Positions 44,090-53,174 of a stretch of 64,000 nt of DNA are shown piece by piece. Both the position numbers and the translations under genes were made by a program. Origin of the DNA: an uncultured Poribacteria bacterium (GTDB lineage Bacteria > Poribacteria > WGA-4E > WGA-3G). The DNA is taken from positions 316,481 to 380,480 of the forward strand of contig OY282383.1 of assembly GCA_958295855.1 (NCBI GenBank), in the 5' to 3' direction. The stretch's first letter is position 1, and every line of letters starts with the position of its first letter. Below the pieces are notes generated by a model, which made no database searches, was not told the DNA's origin, and saw only the letters and a program-made list of their open reading frames with translations.

Positions 44090-44959
44090 TTTTAACTTGT
44101 GGCGCGTCGCCGCCGGCACCTCGCTCGGGTCGGTAGCAATTGCGTACTGAAGGGCGTTTGAACAGGCACACGCCCGGTGTTCATCTGGAATTTTGGCGAC
44201 AACGTTTCGCACCGTCTTTTTCGAGAGCTCCACATTAGCACGGAGGTTGTTCAGGATCATCTTGGTGGTAACGTTCTCATTTTCGGGGTGCCAGCAGTCG
44301 TAATCGGTGGCACATGCGAGGACAGCATAACAGATTTCCGCCTCGCGCGCTAATTTGGCTTCCTGTGCCGCGGTCATCCCGATAATGTCAAATCCGAGAT
44401 GCCGATACACGTTTGATTCTGCCAGTGTTGAAAATGGCGGCCCTTCCATACAGATGTAGGTGCCGCCGTTATGAACAGGCACTCCCACTTCGGTTGCTGC
44501 TGTGTACAAAAGGGAACTCAAAACTGAACAAAAGGGATGGGCAAGGCTAATGTGTGCGGCAATGCCGTCACCGAAGAAGGTCGATTCGCGGTGTTTGGTG
44601 TGGTCGTAGAGCTGATCCGGTACAACAAAATGACGCGGTTCAATCTCCTGTTTTAGGCTACCGACCGCGCTGACCGAAATGAGCCACTCTACGCCCAACG
44701 ATTTTAAGGCATAAATATTGGCGCGGAAATTAATCTCAGAAGGAAGGATTCGGTGGCCAACGCCGTGTCTCGGCAGAAAGACAACCGGCCGCCCATCAAG
44801 GTTGCCAATTATCAGGGTATCGCTCGGAGTGCCGAAAGGGGTTTCTACCTCAATTTCTTCGATATCCGTTAAGCCTTCCATCTGATAAAAGCCACTGCCG
44901 CCAAGAATTCCGCAGAGGGTAGATACCCCCGCTTTGTGGGGGTTAATAGTTTTAGGCAT
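44063..44959 (-). CDS. mtnP: 5'-methylthioadenosine phosphorylase (MTAP/PNP family)
   Basis: 298 residues. Phosphorolysis of methylthioadenosine in methionine salvage. Seen: ILGGSGFYQMEGL (phosphate loop), RHGVGHRILPSEINFRANIY, GGTYICMEGPPFSTLAES and IIGMTAAQEAKLAREAE, all of the MTAP type. The usual protein starts only a few residues before the GGSG loop; here a translated B hairpin (PHKAGVSTLCG) follows MPKTIN and lengthens that end in frame. The start is the ATG at 44959 behind AAAGGAG; the open frame to 45178 is repeats. Confidence 0.93.
   Translation of the reverse strand: MPKTINPHKAGVSTLCGILGGSGFYQMEGLTDIEEIEVETPFGTPSDTLIIGNLDGRPVVFLPRHGVGHRILPSEINFRANIYALKSLGVEWLISVSAVGSLKQEIEPRHFVVPDQLYDHTKHRESTFFGDGIAAHISLAHPFCSVLSSLLYTAATEVGVPVHNGGTYICMEGPPFSTLAESNVYRHLGFDIIGMTAAQEAKLAREAEICYAVLACATDYDCWHPENENVTTKMILNNLRANVELSKKTVRNVVAKIPDEHRACACSNALQYAIATDPSEVPAATRHKLKLLLDKYLT
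44918..44946. repeat. mtnP: Element B inside the mtnP N-terminus
   Basis: GGGTAGATACCCCCGCTTTG with GTGGGGG arm: a B hairpin with one arm changed (GTGGGGG for GCGGGGG), in frame. Confidence 0.75.
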
Positions 44960-45288
44960 TTTTTCTCCTTTTTCGTCAGTCAATTGAGTTTCTGCTCCGA
45001 TTTTTCCGCAAACGTTGCAATCCCCGCTCGCGGGGAATGCCCCCTCTGCAAAATCGGGTTTCTTATTAGTTCTAGCGTGTTTCCTGCGAATTAAGGGTAG
45101 GCACAAGGCACTGCGGAAGGGCAGGCACAAGGCACTGCGGAAGGGCAGGCACAAGGCACTGCGGAAGGGCAGGCACAAGGCACTGCCCCTACTATTACAA
45201 GACTTGCGTCAGAAACTTCCGACGAGAGCTATAGTGCCTTGTTAGACCTGTCTTGCATTCTGAATTCTCCGCAAGGAACGACGAAAAT
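44960..45288. repeat. F (reverse) with B-like hairpin, 24-bp tandem E repeats, and A
   Basis: F in reverse (about 44975-45070). Then a 24-bp unit (GCACAAGGCACTGCGGAAGG...) starts at 45101, 45125, 45149 and 45173. An A copy (about 45206-45288) has its AAGGA tail directly before the metallo-beta-lactamase start. This divergent gap has no gene. Confidence 0.85.
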
Positions 45289-46110
45289 ATGGCATTGTTA
45301 CACTGTGGTAATTTAACACTTGATGGGAAATCCGGTTCCGCTGTTGCTACCTACATTCGAGTGAAAGAGCTCGATCTCGTTTTCGATTTAGGCAGATGTC
45401 CGATGAATTTTATCGGCATCAGTAACGTCTTTATTTCCCACTTCCACCTCGATCACTACTTTGGGTTACCTATCTATATCAGCCAACGCTGGCTTTCTGG
45501 GATACCGCCGGGGAATATTTACGTCCCATCAAGCGGGTCAAAACAACTGATGAACATCCTCGATAAGATTTCGGCGTTAGATACGGGCCGGAGTTGGGCA
45601 TATCAAATTAATCCTGTCCGGGTAGGTGATGCGATTCCGTTTCGGCAGAATTTAGTTGCGCATATTTTACCGAGCAACCATAGCGTCCCTGCAGTCTCTT
45701 ATCTGATTTGTGAGGTGCGCAAGAAGTTAAAACCTGAGTTCCACAACTTGTCGGGGCGTGAAATCGCGGCACTCAAGCAGGCAGGTGTGGAGATTACGAC
45801 AGAGGTGCAATTGCCATTAGTCGCCTATCTTGGGGATACGCGGAGCATACCGCTTGACGCGCACCCGTTGCTCAAACAGTGCAAAGTGCTGATTTGTGAA
45901 TGTACATTTATACTGCCGGAGCATCGGGGGCGCGCCAGGCGGACGATGCATCTGCATCTTGAGATGTTACCCCCGCTGTTAGCCAACTTTGAGAGCGAAC
46001 ATGTCGTCCTGACTCACTTTTCCCGCCGCTATACGCCGGAACTCATCCGGCAAAAAGTCTTCAACTACTTGCCCCCGGAGGAGCATTCCCGGGTTCAACT
46101 GTTTCTGTAA
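45289..46110 (+). CDS. Metallo-beta-lactamase fold hydrolase, RNase Z-like
   Basis: 273 residues. Zinc motif HFHLDH (ISHFHLDHYFGLPIY), a later GDTRS, then HLHLEMLPPLL and VVLTHFSRRY with the final His. The order resembles RNase Z / ElaC-like phosphodiesterases, which cut tRNA 3' trailers or related RNA, though the sequence is diverged. The ATG at 45289 is chosen over the frame to 45253, which only reads element A; the A tail supplies AAGGA 11 nt upstream. Confidence 0.88.
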   Translation: MALLHCGNLTLDGKSGSAVATYIRVKELDLVFDLGRCPMNFIGISNVFISHFHLDHYFGLPIYISQRWLSGIPPGNIYVPSSGSKQLMNILDKISALDTGRSWAYQINPVRVGDAIPFRQNLVAHILPSNHSVPAVSYLICEVRKKLKPEFHNLSGREIAALKQAGVEITTEVQLPLVAYLGDTRSIPLDAHPLLKQCKVLICECTFILPEHRGRARRTMHLHLEMLPPLLANFESEHVVLTHFSRRYTPELIRQKVFNYLPPEEHSRVQLFL

Positions 46111-46472
46111 TCCAAATGTAAGTTCGGGATTCGTAGCGCGAACTGTCAGTTTGCGCCTGCTTTCGCAAAACATGTAGTGCTCGTAGCACAAACTGTATGA
46201 GAATTAAGAATTTCATTCGGTTCTGAATAGCGGATTTACGCGGATGATACGGAAGACGCAGATAAGAACGTGTTGGCCACTGAAAACCCATCCTACGGGA
46301 TTAACAAAATAATGAGTTAATCCTCGTAAAGGAATATAGGGAAGTCGGCGCACAAGACCTCGCCCTATAATGTGAGTTAACGATAGGATGAGGTCTTTTT
46401 CCATCTTCCGCTGATTTTACGGATCAGTCGCGACAGGAAATCCTTCCTACGGGTGAACTAAACGCCTATAGG
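46111..46472. other. Intergenic region with short hairpin repeats, no gene
   Basis: Motifs such as GTAGCGCGAACTGTCAGTTT, with TGCGC complement, and CCTACGGG fragments recur. No convincing ORF or RNA is seen. It lies between convergent genes. Confidence 0.5.
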
Positions 46473-46640
46473 TTAACGGCGAGCACGCTTGATTCTTCCC
46501 CACGTTGTTGCTAACTTGTTTAATGGTTCAACAGCGAGGCCCTGCGTAGCGAGTTTCAGAATCTCATCCTCAGACAGTGCCCTGTCAAATATCATCACCT
46601 CGTCAATGATACCCTTGCAACTGAAAACGATTGCTACCAC
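46473..46640 (-). pseudogene. C-terminal remnant of a LamG-domain protein
   Basis: The minus frame reads GIIDEVMIFDRALSEDEI, the end of a LamG/concanavalin-like domain, followed by a tail LNKLATTWGRIKRARR and TAA at 46473. The frame has no start; element A (about 46645-46735) bounds it upstream. The rest of the gene is absent, so this is a truncated remnant. The tail shares W-G-x-x-K with the C-terminus of the LRR protein nearby. Confidence 0.75.
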
Positions 46641-46644
46641 AACA

Positions 46645-46920
46645 GTGTTGCGTCAGAAACCTCGGACGAGATCTATAGTGCATTGTTAGATGTATCTTGC
46701 ATTCTCAATTCTCCGCAAGGCATGACAAAAAACCGAATATGAGCTCCGTGGCAGTCGGTGTACGCGACCCGACGATACCTGCCCACAATGGTATGTTACC
46801 CCTGCAAAGCAGGGGCTAATACCCTCCCAGTTAATTTGGTAAAAGTCGGTGAAATCAAGCAGTTTAACCACTATTGAAAATAGTGGCAAACCTCCCCGCA
46901 AGCGGGGTGCTAGCCTTTTA
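46645..46920. repeat. Element A, B and H cluster
   Basis: A (46645-46735, tail pointing right), B hairpin (about 46790-46826), and an H hairpin CCACTATTGAAAATAGTGG (46868-46886) followed by CCCCGCAAGCGGGG. The gap to the TPR gene contains no ORF. Confidence 0.75.
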
Positions 46921-46929
46921 CAGAAAAGT

Positions 46930-48294
46930 TTAGTTTCCCATGCCGGGATGGGAGTTTGCATCCTGATCGGATGTTCCTTCTTCCTGCTCTTCGTAGAACT
47001 TGTATCCATCCTGGTCCTGGTCAAGTTCGTATTGGCGGACAATCTGCTCAGCTTCGCGAAGATAGGGTGTATCTCCCTTTGTAATGCTCATATAGGCTTT
47101 GAATCCTTCATAAGCAGAGCCGAATTCCCGGATGGAGCGATAGCAGACTGCCTGTTGGTAAACGGATTCATTCCGCCAGACAGATTCAGGCGCGTTTTCA
47201 AACAAGTTATTATAGGCTTGAATTGCGCGTTCGTACTCACCACTTTGCTGGTAGAGGGTGCCGGTGCGATACAGCGCGTCTGCGGCGGCAAATTTCTTAT
47301 AGGAGAGGTCCCTTGCTAACGTTTTGTAAGCATTAATAGCGCGAGGGTAGTTGCGAAGTTTCTCATAATTGCGCGCAATCTGTTGGAAATTCTGAACCAC
47401 CTGGTCGCCCATGCCCATCACCCACATATCCGCGGGTGTAATCTTCCGCCCAGTCTTTTGGTATTGGACGGCTTTCTTATTGCGAAACTTATCAATTTCA
47501 TCCTTCAAAAAGTTAATTTCTGTCAAAATCTCGGCTGTCTGCTTCAAAAGCGTCTCAGCCTGCGAGGCTTCATAAGAATCAGGGAACTTTGTAATGACTG
47601 CGTTAAATGCGGGCCATCCGCCCTGATAGTCATACAGTTCGTAGAAGTAAATGTTCCCCACCTGGAATTGGGCTTGCGCGGCTCTAGTGTGCTCAGCAAA
47701 TTCCCCCACCAGGCGTTCAGAGTTTCGGATGGCTTCGGTATAATTCTCCAAGCCTTCATAAGCGCGCGCGACCTCGTAGAGTGCCTCGGCAGCGATATTA
47801 AAGGTTTCGTCTGTAGGCTCATTATCATAAATCGCTTTGTAGTTTTGGTATTCCGCACGCTTCGTTTTAATAATCTCGCGGTTTTTGCGAATATTCGCCG
47901 TACCACTCTTTGCTTCGTTTGCGTAATACCCGGTGGGATCCAGCTCGACAATCGCTTGGTAATGCTCAGTGGCTTTATCCCACTCATAACGACGCTTATA
48001 GATTGCAGCGATCTGGTAATGTGCCCGCTGGGCATATTTTCCCTTTGCGTCGCGTTCAATCACCTCTAAGTACAGGGACATCGCCCTATCGTAAAGTGCC
48101 TGCTTCTTGGCATGATTTTTTTTCATCGTTTCTTCATCATCCGCCGCCACGGGTACAGCTTCCGCCTGGTCAAATGCGCTGTCGGCGTTCTGAAGTTTGG
48201 CACCAAGCGGGACGATGCTAATGCCGCCTCCACAACCCATAATTGTCCCAAGCGGTAGGGCGAACACGAGGAAAAGTAGCGTAAAACGGTACAT
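46930..48294 (-). CDS. TPR-repeat lipoprotein, possibly envelope assembly
   Basis: 454 residues. The signal peptide ends in a lipobox (GTIMGC), then about eight tetratricopeptide-like repeats (ALYDRAMSLYLEVIERD, KATEHYQAIVELDPTGYYAN, RAIQAYNNLFENAPESVWRN). Resembles YfiO/CpoB-type or other TPR proteins that scaffold outer-membrane or cell-wall complexes; the exact role is unknown. AGGAGG stands 7 bases before the ATG. The C-terminus is acidic. Confidence 0.85.
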   Translation of the reverse strand: MYRFTLLFLVFALPLGTIMGCGGGISIVPLGAKLQNADSAFDQAEAVPVAADDEETMKKNHAKKQALYDRAMSLYLEVIERDAKGKYAQRAHYQIAAIYKRRYEWDKATEHYQAIVELDPTGYYANEAKSGTANIRKNREIIKTKRAEYQNYKAIYDNEPTDETFNIAAEALYEVARAYEGLENYTEAIRNSERLVGEFAEHTRAAQAQFQVGNIYFYELYDYQGGWPAFNAVITKFPDSYEASQAETLLKQTAEILTEINFLKDEIDKFRNKKAVQYQKTGRKITPADMWVMGMGDQVVQNFQQIARNYEKLRNYPRAINAYKTLARDLSYKKFAAADALYRTGTLYQQSGEYERAIQAYNNLFENAPESVWRNESVYQQAVCYRSIREFGSAYEGFKAYMSITKGDTPYLREAEQIVRQYELDQDQDGYKFYEEQEEGTSDQDANSHPGMGN

Positions 48295-48349
48295 CGGTAG
48301 TCCTCCTCAGGAAAGTAAAAATTTGCCGGCAAAGGGCAAGGAAGTTTAA

Positions 48350-48541
48350 CCACTATTTTCAATAGTGGCAAACCTCCCCGCAAAGCGGGGGTATTGCCAT
48401 CTTGTTGATTTGTGCTCGCGCACCAGATTATCCGGCATTCAATACATCATTTTTAGTATTATACCAAATTCTCAAAAAAGGTCAACTATTTTTTTAGATT
48501 TTTTTTAAGGTTTGCCACTATTTTCAATAGTGGCAAACCTT
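48350..48541. repeat. H hairpins, including a perfect 16-bp stem, beside the LRR gene end
   Basis: CCACTATTTTCAATAGTGG at 48350-48368 (followed by a B core) and a longer one at 48507-48541 whose arms AAGGTTTGCCACTATT pair perfectly around a 3-base loop. The second lies 4 bases beyond the LRR gene stop. An A-rich, not U-rich, tract follows on that strand, so it is not a classical terminator. Confidence 0.7.
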
Positions 48542-48544
48542 TGG

Positions 48545-51544
48545 CTATTCCTGCTGCTGTTTGAGTGCGCCCCACGGCAGGAAGGCCTTGCCTTTTGCCG
48601 ACAGCTCCCCTTTCAACCGAGTGATACGCAACCGCTGACGCTCACCCGCATAAGACACCTCCTCTAACTGGTAATAGTAGGTGACAGCCGGTGTCGCACT
48701 CGTGTCTTTCCACGTGTAGTGGTGCCGCTCCCCACTCGTGCCGGCACCCCCAATTAGCACAGGATTGATGGCAAAAAACGGACCGGCCTTCGTCTCACTC
48801 CGCAGAATGTTAAAACCCGCATTGTTCAACGCAGACTCTGTCGTCCATTTGATAACCACACCGGATTCTGTCCGCGCAGCCCGGAACCCAGACAACGCCA
48901 CGGGCAACGGCCCGCCACTTCTATAGCCCGGATTGCCTATATCCGAGGGATGCCCCCAGTGCGTGGTGACCGACAACGCCTTGGCCTCCGCACTGCGGAC
49001 CCAACTCGCGGCCATCTTCCCATCAAGCGGCGTGCGCGTGCCGGCTTCATATTTCCGCCGCAGCGAGGTGCGGTGCCCATCTGATGTCTCACCCGCAGGC
49101 AATGCCCACACAGGCGCATCCCGCGTGCTGCTGTCACCGTCCAGATTCCCTACCACGTCAATCAGCGTGCCTTCCGTATCCGACAACGAGAGTGAGAACC
49201 CAGCCGCGCTCAGCAGCCCGTTTCTATGTGCACCAAGCTGCAACGCCGCTTCATGCCGAGTGTGGAGCCTGTAAACGCGGTGTTCGGGTAAATGCACGGA
49301 GTTGCGACCGTTCCAGGTGACAAGCAGCACCGTCTGATTCGGTAAAACGTCCAATGCCTCAAAGTTAAAAGCACCATGCCGATGCACATCGGTGGCAGCA
49401 TCGCGAGACTCTACTTCAAGTTGCCAACCTGCCAGATTCACCACTTCGGTGTCCGAATTGTTATACAGCTCTATCCATTGCGGCAGCGAATGCAACCCAC
49501 CTTTGGAAGTAAACATCACCTCCGAAACGCTGATTTGCCCGTCGACACCTTGCTGCACAATCGCCCCATTCGGATACCCCGGCGTTCCCAGCGCAAAGCG
49601 TGCCGGGGCTTTTGGCTTATACCCAAGCCCAGATTGATACCCACTCGCACCCCACGCCTCGGCGAGATAGCCGCGGTGCTCAACGTCAACCCGTTGCCAT
49701 GCCTCACCTCGCGTCAGAGACGCAGGGGCCCTGGGACGCTCCGTCTCTTGCAGCGGCCACACTTGGGTTTCGTATTCAAGCGTGTTTCGGAAGTAATTAC
49801 CAGCCACATCCTCAAATGCCTCCGGTTTACCATTTTTATCTGTCGCACTCCGCAAAAGCAGCAGATACGGGCTATTTGGAAGTTTGAGTTTGGGCGAGAC
49901 GACATACTGCGAGGACGCACCGCCAGCTTTGCTGTTCGATGAAGCGATATTCTGTCCCTTGGCCAAACCTGTCTGGCTGGGATCGGTGTTGGTAATTAAA
50001 AGTATCCCCCCGGCAGGGAGCTCGTATTCTGGGAAATGCACCACATCCACGTCGCTCTGCCCTGTCACGAGGCTAATCTCCCAATCGGTGAGCGTGACAG
50101 GTTCTTCGCTGATGTTCTTGAGTTCAAGCCAATCCAGGTTGTCATCATGCGCGTTGTGAAGCTCGTTGAAGAGCACCCGGTCTTGGGCAACAGGCGAGGG
50201 GTTTCGCACGCGCTGTTCTACCGCGCTCGCTTGAAGCGGATTACCCTCGACTTGAAGCGGATTACTCTCGGGAGGTAACTCCGTCGGAGGACTCTCGGGA
50301 GGTAACTCCGTCGGAGGACTCTCGGGAGGTAACTCCGGTAAACTTGTCGACGCTGGAAGCGCGCTGATATCGAGCTGTTCCCCCGTTAAACTAGTCAATC
50401 CTGAAAGCGGACTGATATCGCTTATCTGATTGTTATAGAGACCTAACCACGTTAAACTAGTCAATCCTGAAAGCGGACTGATATCGCGTATCTGATTGAT
50501 AGAGAGCTGTAACCACGTTAAACGTGTCAACCCTGAAAGCGCGCTGATATCCCTTATCTGATTGCCACTGAGAGATAACGTCGTTAAACTTGTCAACTTT
50601 GAAAGTGCGCTGATATCGCTTATCCGATTGTAATCGAGACGTAACGACGTTAAACGTTGCAATTCTGAAAGCGTGCTGATATCGCTTATCCGATTGTTAT
50701 CGAGATATAACCACACTAAACTTGTCAACCTCGTAAGCGCGCGGATATCGCTTAGCTGATTTTGATGGATCTGTAACGACCATAAACTTGTCAATCCTGA
50801 AAGCGCGCTGATATCGCTTAGCCGATTGTCACCGAGATATAACTGGGATAAACTAGTCAACCGTGAAAGCACGCTGATATCGCTTATCTGATTTCGATCG
50901 AGATATAAATCCGTTAAACTAGTCAATCCTGAAAGCGCGCTGATATTGCTTATCCGATTGTTACCGAGATATAAATTCGTTAAACTAGTCAATCCTGAAA
51001 GCGTGCTGATATCGCTTATCTGATTGCCACCGAGACCTAAGTGCGTTAAACTAGTCAATCGTGAAAGCGTGCTGATATCGCTTATCTGATTGCCACCGAG
51101 ATATAACGTCGTTAAACTAGTCAATCCTGAAAGCGCGCTGATATCGCTTATCTGATTGTTACGGAAATATAACGTCGTTAAACTAGTCAATCCTGAAAGC
51201 GCGCTGATATCGCTTATCCGATTGTTACTGATAGTTAACCTCGTTAAACTTGTCAATCCTGAAAGCGCGCTGATATCGCTTATCTGATTGTAATCGAGAG
51301 ATACGCTCCTTAAGTTTGTCGCATGTTCCAACCCAGTGAGATCGCTTATATTCTGATACCGAGCAAACAGGTCCGTCAAAGTTGCCATATCCGCTGCCGT
51401 TATGTCCCCGGTTGGCTTGGACAGCCTAGTTCGCACGACAGCAAGTAAATTCGCATCTGTCACAACACTCTGTGCTGATGCAACGTTAAACCAACTACTA
51501 AAAACAACCGTAATAATCACAATGCAGCTGTAAAAAACTTTCAT
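48545..51544 (-). CDS. Secreted leucine-rich-repeat protein with lamin-tail domains
   Basis: 999 residues. A signal peptide (VFYSCIVIITVVFSSW, cleavage near ASA) is followed by 14 full 22-residue repeats plus a partial one of the SDS22/internalin type (ISDISALSGLTSLTTLYLGN consensus), a Pro-Glu linker (ELPPESPPT x3), two lamin-tail-like domains (LFNELHNAHDDNLDWLELKN; WIELYNNSDTEVVNLAGWQL) and a fibronectin-like end (AGFNILRSETKAGPF). It ends FLPWGALKQQQE. Likely surface adhesion; such proteins are common in sponge-associated bacteria. The ATG at 51544 follows AAGGAG; a GTG at 51556 is the alternative. At DNA level the repeats are 66-bp tandem units. Confidence 0.9.
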   Translation of the reverse strand: MKVFYSCIVIITVVFSSWFNVASAQSVVTDANLLAVVRTRLSKPTGDITAADMATLTDLFARYQNISDLTGLEHATNLRSVSLDYNQISDISALSGLTSLTRLTISNNRISDISALSGLTSLTTLYFRNNQISDISALSGLTSLTTLYLGGNQISDISTLSRLTSLTHLGLGGNQISDISTLSGLTSLTNLYLGNNRISNISALSGLTSLTDLYLDRNQISDISVLSRLTSLSQLYLGDNRLSDISALSGLTSLWSLQIHQNQLSDIRALTRLTSLVWLYLDNNRISDISTLSELQRLTSLRLDYNRISDISALSKLTSLTTLSLSGNQIRDISALSGLTRLTWLQLSINQIRDISPLSGLTSLTWLGLYNNQISDISPLSGLTSLTGEQLDISALPASTSLPELPPESPPTELPPESPPTELPPESNPLQVEGNPLQASAVEQRVRNPSPVAQDRVLFNELHNAHDDNLDWLELKNISEEPVTLTDWEISLVTGQSDVDVVHFPEYELPAGGILLITNTDPSQTGLAKGQNIASSNSKAGGASSQYVVSPKLKLPNSPYLLLLRSATDKNGKPEAFEDVAGNYFRNTLEYETQVWPLQETERPRAPASLTRGEAWQRVDVEHRGYLAEAWGASGYQSGLGYKPKAPARFALGTPGYPNGAIVQQGVDGQISVSEVMFTSKGGLHSLPQWIELYNNSDTEVVNLAGWQLEVESRDAATDVHRHGAFNFEALDVLPNQTVLLVTWNGRNSVHLPEHRVYRLHTRHEAALQLGAHRNGLLSAAGFSLSLSDTEGTLIDVVGNLDGDSSTRDAPVWALPAGETSDGHRTSLRRKYEAGTRTPLDGKMAASWVRSAEAKALSVTTHWGHPSDIGNPGYRSGGPLPVALSGFRAARTESGVVIKWTTESALNNAGFNILRSETKAGPFFAINPVLIGGAGTSGERHHYTWKDTSATPAVTYYYQLEEVSYAGERQRLRITRLKGELSAKGKAFLPWGALKQQQE

Positions 51545-51556
51545 AAATTGTGTCAC

Positions 51557-53174
51557 TCCTTTTCCTTTTTAAAATGAAGACGTGCCATTCCCTTTTCTAT
51601 TAAAAGTAGAACAGCAGCTTATGTTTTGTGAAGGCATCGCGCTTATAGTAGCAGACGCAAAACCCCCGTAGAACAGAAAAAGCCCATTGGCATATCCCGG
51701 CATGGGACACCAAGGGGCAAGCACAGTCTGTGTCGGTCTTTCGACATTCCTTGCGGAGAAATCAGGACGCAAGATAGTTCCCACAACACACGGTAAATCT
51801 CGTCGGAGGTTTTCGTCATTCCTTGCATGAGAAATCTCCGACGAGATTTTCCACAACGTCACAACTACAACCAAAACCATTAGAACTAGGCAATGACAAA
51901 AGATATGGAAACGCGCAGACGCGAACGCACACCCAGCTGCCCAGACCCGAAGCCCAGCAAAGGGGCTCAGCCGCTCTGTGGGACTTATACATTTCTAGTC
52001 AAACCCAAGAGGGTAATGCCCCGCAAAGCGGGGAATCACCCTTTTACAAATCTAACAGGTTCTTCCATCAGTAAAGGTATTATCCCCGCTTTGCGGGGTA
52101 ACATACCACTCCACACTTCCTGCTTCATCTGCCATCGCCTACCAGTGTAGGGCTTACATAGCATCCACAGGCGTTTTACGTCTCGGCTAAGCTGGCCGCG
52201 ACGTGTCGTAACGATTGTTCGTGTCGTCTCTGATGCTGTAGTGAGACGTTGTTGGCTAGGGGTCTCACGTAGGTCTTATCGCCACCTCCACCGTCGGCTC
52301 TGCATTCGCATTGCCAACTCTTAATCCGCAGGTGGTATTCGCCCTGCTTTGCAGGGTAAATACCTTTTTCACGGGGGGTAGGCCTGTTCAGCGTGCCACT
52401 TCGCATCGTGGTGTAGGAAACGCTACTCACGCTCCATTCACCATCCTCTGTCTCTGTCAGATAAGACGACCTCTTTCAGATAGATTTGATTACATTTGTA
52501 TAGATTTGATTACATTTTACGCCACTGCACCGAACCCAGGCGCGCGGTTAGAAACCATGCCTACAGAAAATATATTGAAGATGTCCGCGGTCATTTGAGG
52601 GATGACTATTTTATCCTTATAGCAAGCACATCACGACTGAAGGCGTGATTGCTTCACCCTTGCACACGTTCGGTTACCATACACCAAAGTATTATACTTT
52701 AATAGAAACGAAAAGTCAAGCTTTTTTGCAAAAAGCATGTAACGGCAGAACACTGTCTGGGCTCAACTTTCACTATAAGGGCAGAGAAACCCAAACAACA
52801 CTAAATCATAAGCCCCAGAGGGGCGAAAGGTGTATAGAAACACCAATCAGAAACGAACGAATAACGAAAAAAGGTTGCATAAAAAACCTCCGACGAGAGC
52901 TACGAGGCGCGCTAATGCGCGCGTTTTTGGTATCCTGCCATTGGTATGTTACCCCTGCTTTGCAGGGGCAGATACCATTGCTCAATTCTCCGCAAGGAAT
53001 AACGAAAAGACGCAAAACGTGCTTGACAAACATCCGCGAATGTGCAAAAATTGAGGTATCATATTTTGCACATTAAGGGGTTGGATTCTTATAAGGGTAT
53101 TTACCCCGCTTTGCGGGGAAACCGATACCACCCGCGCGATTTCTCTAAAAATAAAGCGTAGCAAGGAGGCAAAC
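51557..53174. other. 1.6-kb gene-poor region with A, B and unassigned sequence
   Basis: A in reverse (about 51737-51812) and an A fragment (51828-51855), B hairpins (~52018, ~52085, ~52335), a direct repeat TATAGATTTGATTACATT (52499, preceded by a near copy at 52480), and a variant A with nested B (about 52877-53009). Between 52120 and 52320 the minus strand has palindromic text and a frame reading VGNANAEPTVEVAIRPT, which could be the last residues of a lost TnpB; this is weak. No complete gene is supported. Confidence 0.5.
53023..53072 (+). promoter_or_regulatory. -35-like box and 9-bp inverted repeat upstream of the dehydrogenase gene
   Basis: TTGACA at 53023, then an inverted repeat TGTGCAAAA (53041-53049) / TTTTGCACA (53064-53072) with TATCAT between the arms. 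The spacing to TATCAT is too long for a standard promoter, so the arrangement may be an operator with an unrecognised -10. Confidence 0.4.

Noticed and set aside
48507..48541. Rho-independent terminator for the LRR gene
   Set aside because: The 16-bp hairpin is strong, but on the transcribed strand it is followed by A-rich, not U-rich, sequence; the U tract is on the wrong side.
52176..52430. Minus-strand ORF of 84 codons
   Set aside because: It passes through a B element, has no recognisable domain and lacks a ribosome site; not listed as a gene.
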